64,000 bases of DNA. Origin: Cannabis sativa. Lineage: Eukaryota; Streptophyta; Magnoliopsida; Rosales; Cannabaceae. The notes under the pieces were generated by a model. That model saw nothing but the letters and a program-made list of their open reading frames with translations, had not been told where the DNA came from and did not search any database. Positions 47,501-58,370 of this stretch are shown here, in pieces; the stretch's first letter is position 1, and each line of letters starts with the position of its first letter. The stretch spans positions 42,031,686 to 42,095,685 of the forward strand of contig NC_083604.1 of NCBI RefSeq assembly GCF_029168945.1, read 5' to 3'. The translations under genes and the position numbers were made by a program.

Positions 47501-48371
47501 CTATTTCATCCACCTCTAAATACGCTGAAATCACTAGTGAAATCCCTGAGCTTAGGAGTGACAACTTCAAAATCTGGAAGGAACGAGTTCTTCTCCACCT
47601 AGCTTGCACTGACATGGATTATGCAATAAGGAAAGATGAACCCATTTGCTATCAACGATACTAGCACTGCCGTCGAGATTGCACTACGTGAAAAGTGGGA
47701 GCAATCTAATCGTCTTTGCATCATGTTCATTATGTCCAGAATTCCTATGGGAATGCGTGGATCGGTGGAGCCACACCGAGAAGGTGAAAGACTTTATCAA
47801 AGTTATGGATGAGCAGTTTGACACTTCAGATAAATCTTTGTTCATCAACCTCATCCAAGAGTTCTCGTCCACAAAACTCACTGGTGTTAAAGGAGTTCGA
47901 GAACACATTTCTAAAATGAGGGACATCCTTTGCTCATTTGAAGAAACTCGACGTTATCATTCCCGATACCTTCTGGTTCATTACATCCTTCACAATCTTC
48001 CTCCACAGTATGGGCCTTTCAAAATTTCCTACAACACACATAAAGAAAAATGGACTATCAATGAATTGATGACCATGTGTGTTCAAGAGGAAGCCAGGCT
48101 CCTACAGGAGCAAGGAGAAAGTGTTCACCTGACCACTCAACCTAAGAAACGCAAGCCATTCAAGAAGAACAAAGGGAAAAAGCCCATGGCTCCCAAGGCT
48201 GCCATAAAGAAAGATTCCATCAAATGTTTCTTTTGTAAACAAAAGGGACATGCGAAAAAGGAGTGCAGCCAGTTCAAGAAATGGATGGATGACAAAAGTA
48301 ATCCAATTTCCTTAGTATGTTATGAATCTAATATGGCTAATGTTAATCTTAACACATGGTGGATTGATTAG
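47501..48371 (+). pseudogene. gag of Copia element C
   Basis: The nucleocapsid/capsid protein. The frame opens at the acceptor 47501 with ISSTSKYAEITSEIPELR and SDNFKIWKERVLLHLA, the usual start of plant Copia gag. There is no upstream ATG in frame after a stop near 47467, so either the spliced ATG in the LTR or the internal ATG at 47624 starts it. The UBN2-like middle (DFIKVMDEQFDTSDKSLFIN) and the zinc knuckle CFFCKQKGHAKKEC (48226-48267, C-x2-C-x4-H-x4-C) are clear. One-base frame changes near 47641-47649 and 47770-47776 and a stop at 48369-48371 break it. Confidence 0.88.
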
Positions 48372-51300
48372 GTTCAACAATTCACATAACAAATTCCTTG
48401 CAGGATATTCAAAATCTAAGGAAGCCAGTGGCAAGTGAGCAAAGCATCTTATCTGGAAACAAGATGGGCTCACATGTGGAAGCTATTGGAACATGCAATT
48501 TAGTTTTAAGTAATGGTTTTATTTTAAAGTTAGAAAAGACCTTTTATGTACCAAGTTTCTCTAGAAACTTGATTTCAGTTTCAAGACTTATACCCTTTGG
48601 TTTTTCCTTTACATTTTCAGACAAATATTTCAATTTATATTATAAATCTGAATGTGTTGGAAATGGTATTTTGTCTGATGGTCTTTCTTGCCTTAATTTA
48701 CAAAATAATACCACTAATAATGTTATGCATGTTCACGCTGGCACTAAAAGATGTGTTATGAAAGAGGATTCCTGTACATTGTGGCACCGGAGATTGGGAC
48801 ATATCTCCATTGATAGAATTAAAAGGTTGGTAAAAGATGGGGTACTCAATACCTTAGATTTTACTGACTTTGATACTTGTGTGGATTGCATTAAGGGAAA
48901 GCAAACCTACAAGTCTGTTAAAAATGGTGTCCATAGGAGTTCTGAGATATTAGAAATCATACATACTGATATATGTAGTCCAGATATGGAGTCACATGGT
49001 CAGAAATACTTCATCTCATTCATAGATGATTACTCACGCTACATGTATATCTACTTACTTCATAATAAAAGTGAAGTATTAGATGTCTTTAAGATATTTA
49101 AAGCTGAAGTAGAGAAACAATGCAACAAGCAAATTAAGATAGTGAGATCAGATAGAGGAGGTGAGTATTATGGTAGATACACAGAAGATGGACAAGCACC
49201 TGGTGCATTTGCGAAGTTTCTTGAAGAAAATGGGATTGTTGCCCATTACACCTTGCCCGGTACACCCGAGCAAAATGGTGTTGCAGAAAGAATAAACCGA
49301 ACATTAATGGACATGGTGCGGAGTATGCTTAGTAGCAACTCTAACCTTCCTAAATCCTTGTGGACAAAAGCATTAAAGACATCCGTGTACATATTAAACC
49401 GAGTTCCAACAAAGGCAGTCTTAAAAACTCCTTTTGAATTATGGAAAGGTTGGAAACCAAGTTTGAATCATGTACGCATTTGGGGATGTCCATCTGAAGT
49501 CAGAATATATAATCCACAAGAGAAGAAATCGGACCCAAGGACCATAAGCGGATTCTTTATAGGGTACGCTGAAATGTCTAAAGATTACAAGTTTTATTGT
49601 CCATCTCATAGCACAAGAATTGTGGAATCAAGGAATGCAAAATTTCTTGAAAATGCCTTGATCAGTGGGAGTGATCAATCAAAGGACTTAGGTCCTGAGA
49701 AAGATCCTTCAGAACCTTCCACTTCAAAAGCAAGATTGATAATGGTTAACACTCTTGTAGTTCAAACGAATGTTGAACAACCATTACCAATCACTGAAGA
49801 TCCACAAGTTGGTAATGATAATCCAGTAGATCAAGTTGTTCAAGAGTTTCCTGCAACTGTTGAACAACCTGTTGAACCTGCTGAACCAGCTGCTGCTCCC
49901 CAAGAGCATGTTGGTGAAGTCTTAAGAAGATCTACTAGACCTATCAAACCAAAGATTTACAAAGACTATGTTGTGTATTTATTAGAATCTGATATTGGAA
50001 TTGGAAATGATCCAGAAACGTTTTTACAAGCTATGAACAATATAGAATCAAAATTGTGGTACAATGCTATGGATGATGAAATGAATTCTATGAGGTGCAA
50101 CAGAGTCTGGGAACTTGTAAAGTTGCCTAATGGGGCGAGAGCCATTGGTTGTAAATGGGTCTACAAAACTAAGAAAGACTCATTAGGCAACACTGAGAGG
50201 TACAAAGCGAGACTTGTTGCTAAAGGATTCACTCAAAAGGAAGGAATTGACTATACGGAGACTTTTTCTCCTGTATCAAAGAAAGATTCCCTCAGAGTCA
50301 TCTTGGCATTAGTTGCTCATTTTGACTTAGAGCTGGAGCAGATGGATGTAAAAACTGCCTTTCTGAATGGTGATCTAGAGGAGGAGGTATACATGAAACA
50401 ACCAGAAGGATTCTCCTCTAGTGAAGGTCAGGATTTGGTATGCAAGCTTAAGAAGTCCATCTATGGATTAAAACAAGCATCCCGTCAATGGTATTTAAAA
50501 TTTCATGATGTCATCTCTTCCTTTGGATTTGAAGAGAATGTCATGGATCAATGCATATACCTGAAGGAAAGTGGAAGTAAAATCTGTTTTCTTGTTTTAT
50601 ATGTGGACGATATTCTTCTTGCATCCAATGATAAAGGGTTGCTACGTGAAGTGAAACAATTTCTTTCAAAGAACTTTGAGATGAAAGACATGGGTGAAGC
50701 ATCCTATGTCATAGGCATTAAGATTCATAGAGATAGATACCGAGGTATCTTAGGTTTATCTCAAGAAGCCTACATCAACAGAGTTTTAGAAAGATTTCAT
50801 ATGAAAGATTGTTCACCGAGCGTTGCTCCAATTGTGAAGGGTGATAAATTAAATTTGAGCTAGTGCCCAAAGAATGATTTTGAAAGAGAACAAATGAAGA
50901 GCATTCCTTATGCTTCTACTGTCGGAAGCCTAATGTATGCTCAGGTGTGCACAAGACCCGACATTGCTTATTCTGTCGGAATGTTAGGAAGATTTCAGAG
51001 TAACCCGGGGATAGACCACTGGAAAGCTGCAAAGAAAGTAATGAGGTATCTTCAGGGTACTAAGGATTACAAACTGATGTTCAAACGAACTGACAATTTA
51101 GAAGTAGTTGGCTACTCAGACTCAGATTTCGCTGGTTGCACTGATTCACGTAAATCTACATCTGGTTACGTGTTTATGTTTGCTGGTGGAGCTGTGTCCT
51201 GGAGGAGTAACAAACAAACTTTGACTGCTACTTCTACTATGGAGGTTGAGTTCATTTCTTGTTTTGAGGCTACATCACATTGTGTATGGCTAAAGAGTTT

Positions 51301-51579
51301 CATTTCAGGCCTTAGAGTGGTTGATTCCATTGCAAGGCCGCTAAAGATGTTCTGTGACAATTCAGCTGCTGTTTCATGGCTAAGAACAACAAAAGTGGAA
51401 GTCGAAGCAAGCACATCGACATTAAGTACTTAGCTATTAGAGAACGTGTTAAGGAAAATAAAGTGGTCATTCAACACATTAGCACTGAATTGATGATTGC
51501 CGATCCTATGACAAAAGGCTTGCCACCTCATAAATTCAAGGATCATGTAGAGAACATGGGACTTGGTTCCCTTATGTAA
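48372..51579 (+). pseudogene. pol of Copia element C: protease site, integrase, RT, RNase H
   Basis: The protease active-site region, just after TWWID, is broken by a one-base deletion at about 48368-48371. The long frame 48398-50863 (821 codons) holds [10 protein letters not shown] and CVDC (HHCC finger, residues 128-164); integrase catalytic D191, D252 and E297, with about nine extra residues between the last two; RT from about residue 565 with [10 protein letters not shown] (D650) and YVDD (735-738). A TAG at 50861-50863 stops it, and the same frame reopens for RNase H (50864-51433: YSDSDFAG, TMEVEF, FCDNSAA). A one-base frame change near 51378 shifts the last part, which ends at 51579 (LIADPMTKGLPP-type tail, read as MIADPMTKGLPP). 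It is not functional as written. Confidence 0.94.
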
Positions 51580-51866
51580 TTTGTACAAATAAAGTTATTA
51601 TCAATGAAACTCTTATTTTGATTTTTCTCATATTTATGCGCATCTTAATTTTACATTTGAGAAAAATTTCAGAGGACCTGAATAAACATAAGGTTTAAGG
51701 TTTATTCACTTAAGTACATTGCCACATAAAGTACATTGTTATATAATAAATGTATTGTAATATATGGAAGATAATACTCGATTCATAATGAGGACATGTC
51801 GCTATGATTCGTATGTTTATTATATAATGAGGAACGTTGGGTTTGAATATTTTAGTTTAAATGCTG

Positions 51867-51880
51867 ACCAAGTGGGAGAA
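51867..51880 (+). promoter_or_regulatory. Polypurine tract of Copia element C
   Basis: The purine-rich 'aagtgggagaa' abuts the 3' LTR, as needed for plus-strand priming. Confidence 0.8.
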
Positions 51881-52388
51881 TATTAGAATATTTTATTTAT
51901 GGAAATTATTTTCTAATTAAGGAAATGATTTTATATTTAAGGAAATAAATAAATAATTGATTTTCTGATAAATGAATATTTTATATTCATTGAATCTGGA
52001 CAAAATCAATTATGTAATATTCTATATATGGTCAGATTTCTATATTCATTACCTGATTTGATTTCCTGAATTAATTGTCAAAATATTCTGACAATTAATG
52101 TGGCACAGATACTGATGGAGTATCTCACCTATAAATATAGGGTCTCGGTCCCCGAGCTCCTCACTCATTCTGAATTCATTCAGCAAATTCCATCTAAAGA
52201 GAGTTGAGAGAGCGAGGAAGCCCGAACTCCAATACCGAAGCTATCGTTGGGATTGAAGCTCAAAGATCAATGGCTGGAGGTACATCGATCCTTTCATTGC
52301 ATATATTATTGATATGATTACAGTTTATTTTCTGCATTTCATATCATTTGTATATGCTATATTACATACACTACATTATAGTCTAACA
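51881..52388 (+). mobile_element. 3' LTR of Copia element C
   Basis: 508 bp, TATTAGAATA to CTAACA. Differences seen against the 5' LTR: near 51932 (c to a), about 52000 (aaaaaaa versus acaaaa), 52138 (a to t), about 52246 (ca to tt) and 52332 (c to t). It is followed by the target duplication GAGGA. Confidence 0.95.
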
Positions 52389-52503
52389 GAGGAGACACTT
52401 AATCTCTTACTATCTATTCATAAAATTATTTAAACTACATTACTGTATCTTTTAATATTGATTATTCATAAATATATGGTAACCGCGTATGTGTATTCAT
52501 TAG

Positions 52504-53095
52504 TTTTTTTTTTTTTTTGAATAAAAGATGATGACTTTATTAATGCATTTCTTGCTCAATTACATCAAAGATGTTACTCGGAATGGAGGAAACCGAATAA
52601 CTACAATCAGCATGTAACCATGAAACTCGAGCAAAAGCATGAGCAACACGATTAGCAGATCGTTTAACAAAACGAAAATTAACATTATTCAAGTTGGAAA
52701 GAAGAGATTTGCACTCCTCGATGCAACTACCAAAGGAGAAGCCATAGTTATGGAACTCCGGAGAGCTTGGACGGTAACAAGACTATCCATCTCCACTATG
52801 ACGTTGGAGACATTTGAATTCTTTATCCAACTTAGAGCTTCTTTCACTCCTAACGCCTCAGCATAACCAGGATCAACCCTTCCTTGCCAAGAGCCGGTCC
52901 TAGCATGGATGAAACAACCGGTAGTGTCCCGAAGCACCCAACCAAAACCAAATCGGTTCTTATCCGCAAATGTAGCAACGTCCACATTAATCTTGAAATA
53001 TCCAACATGAGGGGCACACCAATGCTCATCTCCTTCTCCAATTTCAATCGATGATGAAGAGAAGGGTGAATAATATAGAGAAAAAGGTCAAGCAT
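52504..53095 (-). pseudogene. LINE 3' end fragment (RNase H), duplication copy 2, longer
   Basis: The same LINE fragment as at 43994-44479, but it continues past the duplication boundary for about 100 bp. There it reads EIGEGDEHWCAPHVGYFKIN on the minus strand, the linker and start of the RNase H domain. Poly(A) is seen as 15 T at 52504-52518. The 5' end is truncated near 53095. It carries the same frameshift as copy 1. Confidence 0.85.
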
Positions 53096-54979
53096 CTTTA
53101 ACATATAATGTATAATGGGTTAACAATTTACATTAAGTTAGGAAAGATTAATAATTTACACCATTTATTTAGCTTCTCATTTATTACAAATTTCAAACCT
53201 TTTCATCTCATAATTTATTTCCTCACTCTCTACAGACTCTCTCTCTCTCTTAGTTTTTTTTTTCTAATTTGTTCAATTGTTATTAATTTGGCAGTTAGAG
53301 CAAAATAAAAACTCTAATTAATTTTTCTCTCTTTCATAAAATAAAATTAAAAAAATATATATTTTTCTCTCTTCTTTTTTCTTATATATTTTCTATATCG
53401 CCTGCATCTCTCTTCAATCTATCTCTCGCGCAGGAAAGGACTGTCAATCTCTCTGCCACTCAATCAACTCCAGTCACGTACATGGAAAAGTATTCTTCTC
53501 TAAAATCACACACACATATACATACATATAGATTATATATCTTCCCGTGTTGATTCAACCGCAAGATCTTTTCGGTTCAATTATCTTTGTAATTTGGTGT
53601 AAATAGCTAAATCCAATCTTTTGAATCAAAGCCAAATAAACGTTTAAAAAATTCCATTACCTATATCTTCTTCTCCTCATTATTTTTTTTCTTAATGATT
53701 ACATTGTCGTCAGAAGGAGAGCAGTGCTACATTTATAAATTTTCATGACAAAGAGGTATGAAGAGTTCCATTGTAATTTATAATGATGTGATTCATTTTG
53801 TAACGTTTTTAACTATTGTCTATAAATCTCAACAAACAATAATAGTATCACTACTAACCTATCTTTCTTTCCATCAAAATTCATTTTATTTTCTCTCCAT
53901 ACCAAAGTTTTCTATGTACAAAAGAAAAAGAATTAAAATATTACTGCAAACTATATTTTTCTAAATACTTGAGCTCCTTGAATTTCTCAAAAGTTGATCC
54001 AATATACAACTTTTAAAAGGTGATTTTTTTTTATCAATTAGATATCTCAAAGATAATGAAGTCTTTTTTTTTTGTTTGTTTATAATTCTTCTATTTTTTA
54101 TAAGGCTATTAATTTATGCAATCCTTCGACACTAAAAGAAATGTTGATATATGTGTATGCAATTTCTTTTTGCTAGATGAAGATTGATCCTCGAGTAAAA
54201 AGCGAAAGTGAGTTTCATGGCAAGATCCACCCGTCAAGCATAGACAAAAGTTGGCCTTAGTGATCCAATAATTAATGTCAGTGGAAGGGCATAAGATTTA
54301 GGACTTGAGCCAAGTCCATATGTCTATATATTTTTGTCATTAATTAAGAATTTTATATAGGTACTCTTCTCGAAATGAAAAAATATATTGATATTCATTT
54401 ATTAATTTTATTTTAATATTTTTATTAATTATTTGTTATTTTTCTTTATAATGGATGAGAGATATTCAAACTTTAGATATTTTTATTTTTCTAGATATTT
54501 GTTGTAATAATACTTAATTATTATATATTTTCTAATTGATTCAAAATTTATATATAGATATATATATTTAGTTTGAATTTTAATTATTTATAATATTAAT
54601 AAAATAATAATATAATGTACATTGTTAGCCAAGAAACAGTTCACAAATTATATTTTTGTGTTTATTAAATTCAAATATTTATATGTGTATTACAATTCAA
54701 ATATTAATTGTACACTATTACATTTAATTATTTAATTTGTTAGGTTACTTTACAAATGTAATAAAATAAGAAAATGGTATAAAAATCAATATCAAGTGAA
54801 AAAAAATTGTTACTTTGAAAACATGTAATAATGTTTATAGGGCTTTCTTATTGTTTGGAAAGAAAAAAAAAACTATTTATCTTTTTTAATCAAGTGGAAA
54901 ATAATTAAATACAATATTAATTATAAAATAAAATAAATTCATAATTTTTTTTAAAAAACTTATTATTTATTATAAATAC
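53096..54979. other. AT-rich DNA, probable Helitron interior
   Basis: No coding frame I would call. 53225-53260 is CT-rich. 53395-53480 is a GC-richer piece ('cgcctgcatctctctt'). 54170-54320 is another more complex piece ('cctcgagtaaaaagcgaaag') that might be captured sequence. The rest is A/T-rich. Confidence 0.4.
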
Positions 54980-54992
54980 CGCGCAAAGCGCG
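54980..54992 (+). repeat. Helitron-type 3' hairpin
   Basis: CGCGC-AAA-GCGCG in otherwise A/T-only DNA, followed by aataatctatagt. The sequence and setting match the terminal hairpin of plant Helitrons; the expected CTRR end is not intact. Confidence 0.6.
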
Positions 54993-55338
54993 AATAATCT
55001 ATAGTGTACACGTTCATATAAAAAAAATATTGACTAAAATATTTTCTTGTCTAAATATCAAAACGAATATAAAATTTACTGAAACAATAATTAAAGCAAA
55101 CTTACCTTATATTAATATAGTATAAGAATATATAACATCTCTAGATCCAATTATTAAAAAATAAAGTTGGTTCAAAATTTTTATATCTACTCTTTTTTTA
55201 CGGATTTAGTAGTTATAATATACCATTAGTGAAAAATAAAATTAAATAATGTATAAATTTCTTTCTCAAATTAATATATATATAAATATTTTACAAAAAT
55301 ATTAAAACAAAATATATAAATTTATTATATTACAAAAT

Positions 55339-55351
55339 CGCGCAAAGCGCG
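55339..55351 (+). repeat. Second Helitron-type 3' hairpin
   Basis: An identical CGCGC-AAA-GCGCG hairpin 359 bp further on, followed by ataatgttacttagt, which is one base off a CTAGT end. It probably marks a second, related element end. Confidence 0.55.
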
Positions 55352-56370
55352 ATAATGTTACTTAGTTAATATAGAATGGAAGTAACCATAAACTTAAAAA
55401 AATACTGTAAAATAAAATAAAAATATAAAAATATTGTAATACTAAATTTTTTACATTTTTACCATATTAACTTTACAAAAATACTTTGTTTAAAATTTTA
55501 AAATTACAAAAATACCACGTTTCAATAAAATAAAAAATAACTAAAAAATAATTTTAAAACGACTTAACAAACAATATGAAAATAATTATAAATCAACAAA
55601 AATATAACTACAAAGTAACAGAAAAATAACAAAATATTGACCTAATTGTAATAAGCAAAATAATATCAACTCATCAATATGTTTTTGTATTACGATTTTT
55701 TTTTACTTAGTTTTGTCAGCTTAATTTATCTTTTTGTACTATTACATTATTTTTTTTATGAAATTTGTTGTTACAGCTTTATTTTTTCACTTTTTTTTTT
55801 CTTTTTTTCTTTTTGAGTTAGTGATAGTTAAAATAATAACATAAAGATAACAAAAAAAAATGTACATGTATACAACAAAAATATTGTTTGGAATAAACTG
55901 AAAAATATACACGATAAAATACACATAAACTAAACAACAACTAAACAAAAAAATACATAAAAATAACAGAATACAACTATAAATCAACTATAAAACACTT
56001 AAACAAAAAGTCTTTGACCATTGAATGAGATAATTTCCACTACCACTAGCAGGTCAGCCGGGCCGTGAGTGCGGTGGGAACGAGCTTCCCAAACAACATA
56101 AAAAGAAATATAAAATAACTATACAATAACAAAAAGATAACTGTAATTAACAGAAAAATAACAAGATATCAATCTTGTTAAAATATGCAAATTATTCATA
56201 AATTAATTCTGAATAGACTACAAAACATAAAAAAAAAAAAGTATACTACTTTTATTAATTATGTAAAAGATAAAAAAATATAAAAGGAGTACTCTTACAT
56301 TTTTTATAAGAGAGAGAAAGAGTATTAAAAAAAACATATAAAAATATGCACTTATTATATATATATTTAT
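55352..56370. other. A/T-rich DNA with 'aaaataac' repeats
   Basis: No gene. 55550-55650 and 55900-56170 are loosely repetitive around 'aaaataacaa', like 33240-33400. A short GC pocket is at 56037-56095 ('gcaggtcagccgggccgtga') of unknown origin. Confidence 0.5.
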
Positions 56371-57284
56371 AGGGTAATACTATGGTAGGACCGACCAAAA
56401 GTTCCCTACCGGTAGGGAACTTTTTTTTTTACCGTTGATTTTAGATCTTGCGGTTATTATTGTAAGGTATATACTCTTATTATAGGACTGCTTGTATATA
56501 ATTAAAACTTTATACATATTATAATAATATTTAATAATATATTTATTTTAAAAAATAAAATAATATTAATAATTAAAAAATTTATTAAATTTAATTTTTT
56601 AATTATTATTATTGTTTTCTAAAATTAATTTAAATTATTTTTATATAGATATTTATTTTTAAAAGTTCCTCTGATGTAGGCTCACTTAAATGATTTTAGA
56701 TGCTCTTTAATTAGAACCGTACCAACTTGCTTCTCCTAAATACAATTTTTTTGGCAAAAAAAAATAATATCTAACCAAATTAATTAAATTTTTTTGTATA
56801 AGTGGCGTCTCAAAAGAGCAGCCAAACAACAAGATAAAAACTATTGAAAATACAGTTAATAATACTAGAACTACGCACAGCCTAAAAGCAAAACAAATAA
56901 AAAACTAGGTGTAAACATAAAAAAAAAACCATCAGTAAATTATGAAAAGCCAAAAAATGAGAAGCAAAATAAAGGAGTTTAAAAAAAATAATTATTTTTT
57001 AAAAATAAATACCAATATAAAAATAAGTGAAAGTAACTTTTAAAAAAAATAATAATTCAAAAAAAATTAATAAATTTTTTATTTATTAATATTATTTTTT
57101 TTTAAAAAAAAACAAATATCATTAAAAATTATTATAATATGTATAAAGTTTTAATTGTATACAAGTAGTCCTATCGTAACAGTATACACCTTACATCATA
57201 ATAACCACATGATCTAAAATCAATGGCCAAAAAAAGTTCCTACCGGTAGGGAACTTTTGCTAGGTCCAACCATAGCCTTGCCCT
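56371..57284. mobile_element. Foldback MITE with very long inverted repeats
   Basis: 914 bp. The left end AGGGTAATACTATGGTAGG and the inverted right end AGGGCAAGGCTATGGTTGG continue as matching arms for 200-300 bp, including a central hairpin TTCCCTACCGGTAGGGAA (56411-56428 and its partner near 57237-57254). It is flanked by ATATTTAT at 56363-56370 and 57285-57292, an 8-bp target duplication as for hAT elements, though the flank is low complexity. No coding capacity. Confidence 0.82.
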
Positions 57285-57290
57285 ATATTT

Positions 57291-57292
<2 letters not shown>

Positions 57293-57321
<29 letters not shown>

Positions 57322-57660
57322 CAAAGATATAAAAAATAAAAAATAAATGAGGGAGAGAATTGAAAAAAAAAAAGAAGAGAGAAATAGAGAGAGAAGAGAA
57401 AAAAAAAATCAACAATTAACTTATAAAAAAAGTCAACTAAAGGTGATTAAAAAAACTTTTTTGAAGTTTTATTAAGTAAAAAATAATAAAAAAGAAAAAA
57501 AAAGTCTTATTAAAGTAAAAATGTAAAGTTTGGAAAAAAAAATTAGTATTTGGGGTAAAAAAATTTAAATTGTAAAGGTAAAATATATATATTTACTAAT
57601 GGATTTAGTAAAAATGAAAGTGTGGAAAAAGAAATTTTAAAAATTATTATGAGTTTATTT
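57293..57660. other. Low-complexity A/T-rich DNA
   Basis: (TA)n at 57290-57322, A/G-rich tracts at 57355-57410, then A-rich DNA up to the target duplication at 57661. Nothing else seen. Confidence 0.6.
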
Positions 57661-58279
57661 AATAATGAATGTGGGGGATCAAAAGCACAACTAAATTCTT
57701 ACGCCTCAACCTCTCTCTCTCTCTTTATTCCACCATTGGAGTCCACTGTCCTCTTTCTTCTTCTTACTCTTACCTCTCACAACACTTCAACGTTCCTATT
57801 TCTTCATCATTGTTCGTGATCGCATCCTCAGTACTTGCTTCTCCATCGTTCTGATCCTCCAACAAACTATCACGGTAAATATCTCTCTCTCTGATTTTCT
57901 TTTTTTCTTTTTTCTTTTTTGTAGACTGAATTCATTCCATTTTATATAATCGTATTTTGATATTATGTGAATTGTGTTAGTGTTTTAGTTGGTGTATATA
58001 CTGTTTGATATAATGTTTGTCTGATTCGTGAAAGAATTGGTTATATTAAGGGCCAGTGATCACGATTCTGAAGCAACTTTTCTGTAGTTTAATACCTCTT
58101 GATCATATTCATTGTTCAAGTTACCAGTTTTCTATTTTAATTTTCTTTGTCTATCGTTTGTTGCTGTAAATGAGTTCAATGTTTTTCTTTCTTTTTTTGT
58201 TTCACAACTCTTTTTATATTCTTTCTTTTTTCAATGTTTTTTTTTTTTTGTTATAGGTTTGTTTTATATTGATTTTGTT

Positions 58280-58370
58280 CTATTTTGCGCCATTATATAT
58301 GGCTTTGGCGCCTTACAAGGCTTTAGCACCTATTATATGGTTGGGCCCCTAATTATTTAGGGTAGTTTGT
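58280..58370 (+). repeat. Dispersed internal repeat, copy 1 (copy 2 at 58904-58985)
   Basis: Both copies contain 'tgcgccatt', 'tatggcttt', 'gccttacaagg/gccttttaaga', 'tatgg' and 'cccctaattatttagggta'. They are about 80 bp long and 620 bp apart, inside the retroposed unit. Confidence 0.8.

Larger units (their letters stand above)
44661..52388 (+). mobile_element. Copia element C, nearly complete, 7.7 kb
   Basis: Two LTRs (509 and 508 bp) differ by about six substitutions and one indel by eye, roughly 1.2%, so the insertion is fairly recent. Order: LTR, initiator-tRNA-type PBS, 2.3-kb non-coding leader, gag with CCHC knuckle, protease site, integrase, RT, RNase H, PPT, LTR. Integrase before RT makes it Ty1/Copia. 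Several one-base frameshifts and one stop break the coding region. Confidence 0.96.
44480..52990 (+). repeat. Tandem 777-bp duplication, copy 2, split by Copia element C
   Basis: 44480-44660 and 52389-52990 together reconstitute the unit. The break is exactly at the Copia target duplication GAGGA, so the duplication is older than the Copia insertion. Confidence 0.93.
43703..55005 (+). mobile_element. Candidate Helitron-like unit with duplicated 5' end
   Basis: The two starts at 43703 and 44480 share TCTATATATCTATATAATTG, each preceded by A, as expected for Helitron insertion between A and T. A GC-rich hairpin CGCGC-AAA-GCGCG at 54980-54992, followed about ten bases later by 'ctatagt', is of the type found just before Helitron 3' ends, though a clean CTRR end is not seen. 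There are no target duplications or TIRs, as for Helitrons, and no Rep/helicase. It would be non-autonomous and carries LINE fragments. Assignment is inference. Confidence 0.45.

Noticed and set aside
53758..53964. Short A/T-rich plus-strand open frame
   Set aside because: No motif; length expected by chance in this composition.
57622..57854. Two Ser/Leu-rich open frames at the start of the retroposed unit
   Set aside because: CT-rich UTR-like sequence; one crosses the target duplication, so it cannot be an ancestral frame.
58112..58360. Phe-rich open frame
   Set aside because: T-rich sequence translated; no similarity recognised and no coding signature.
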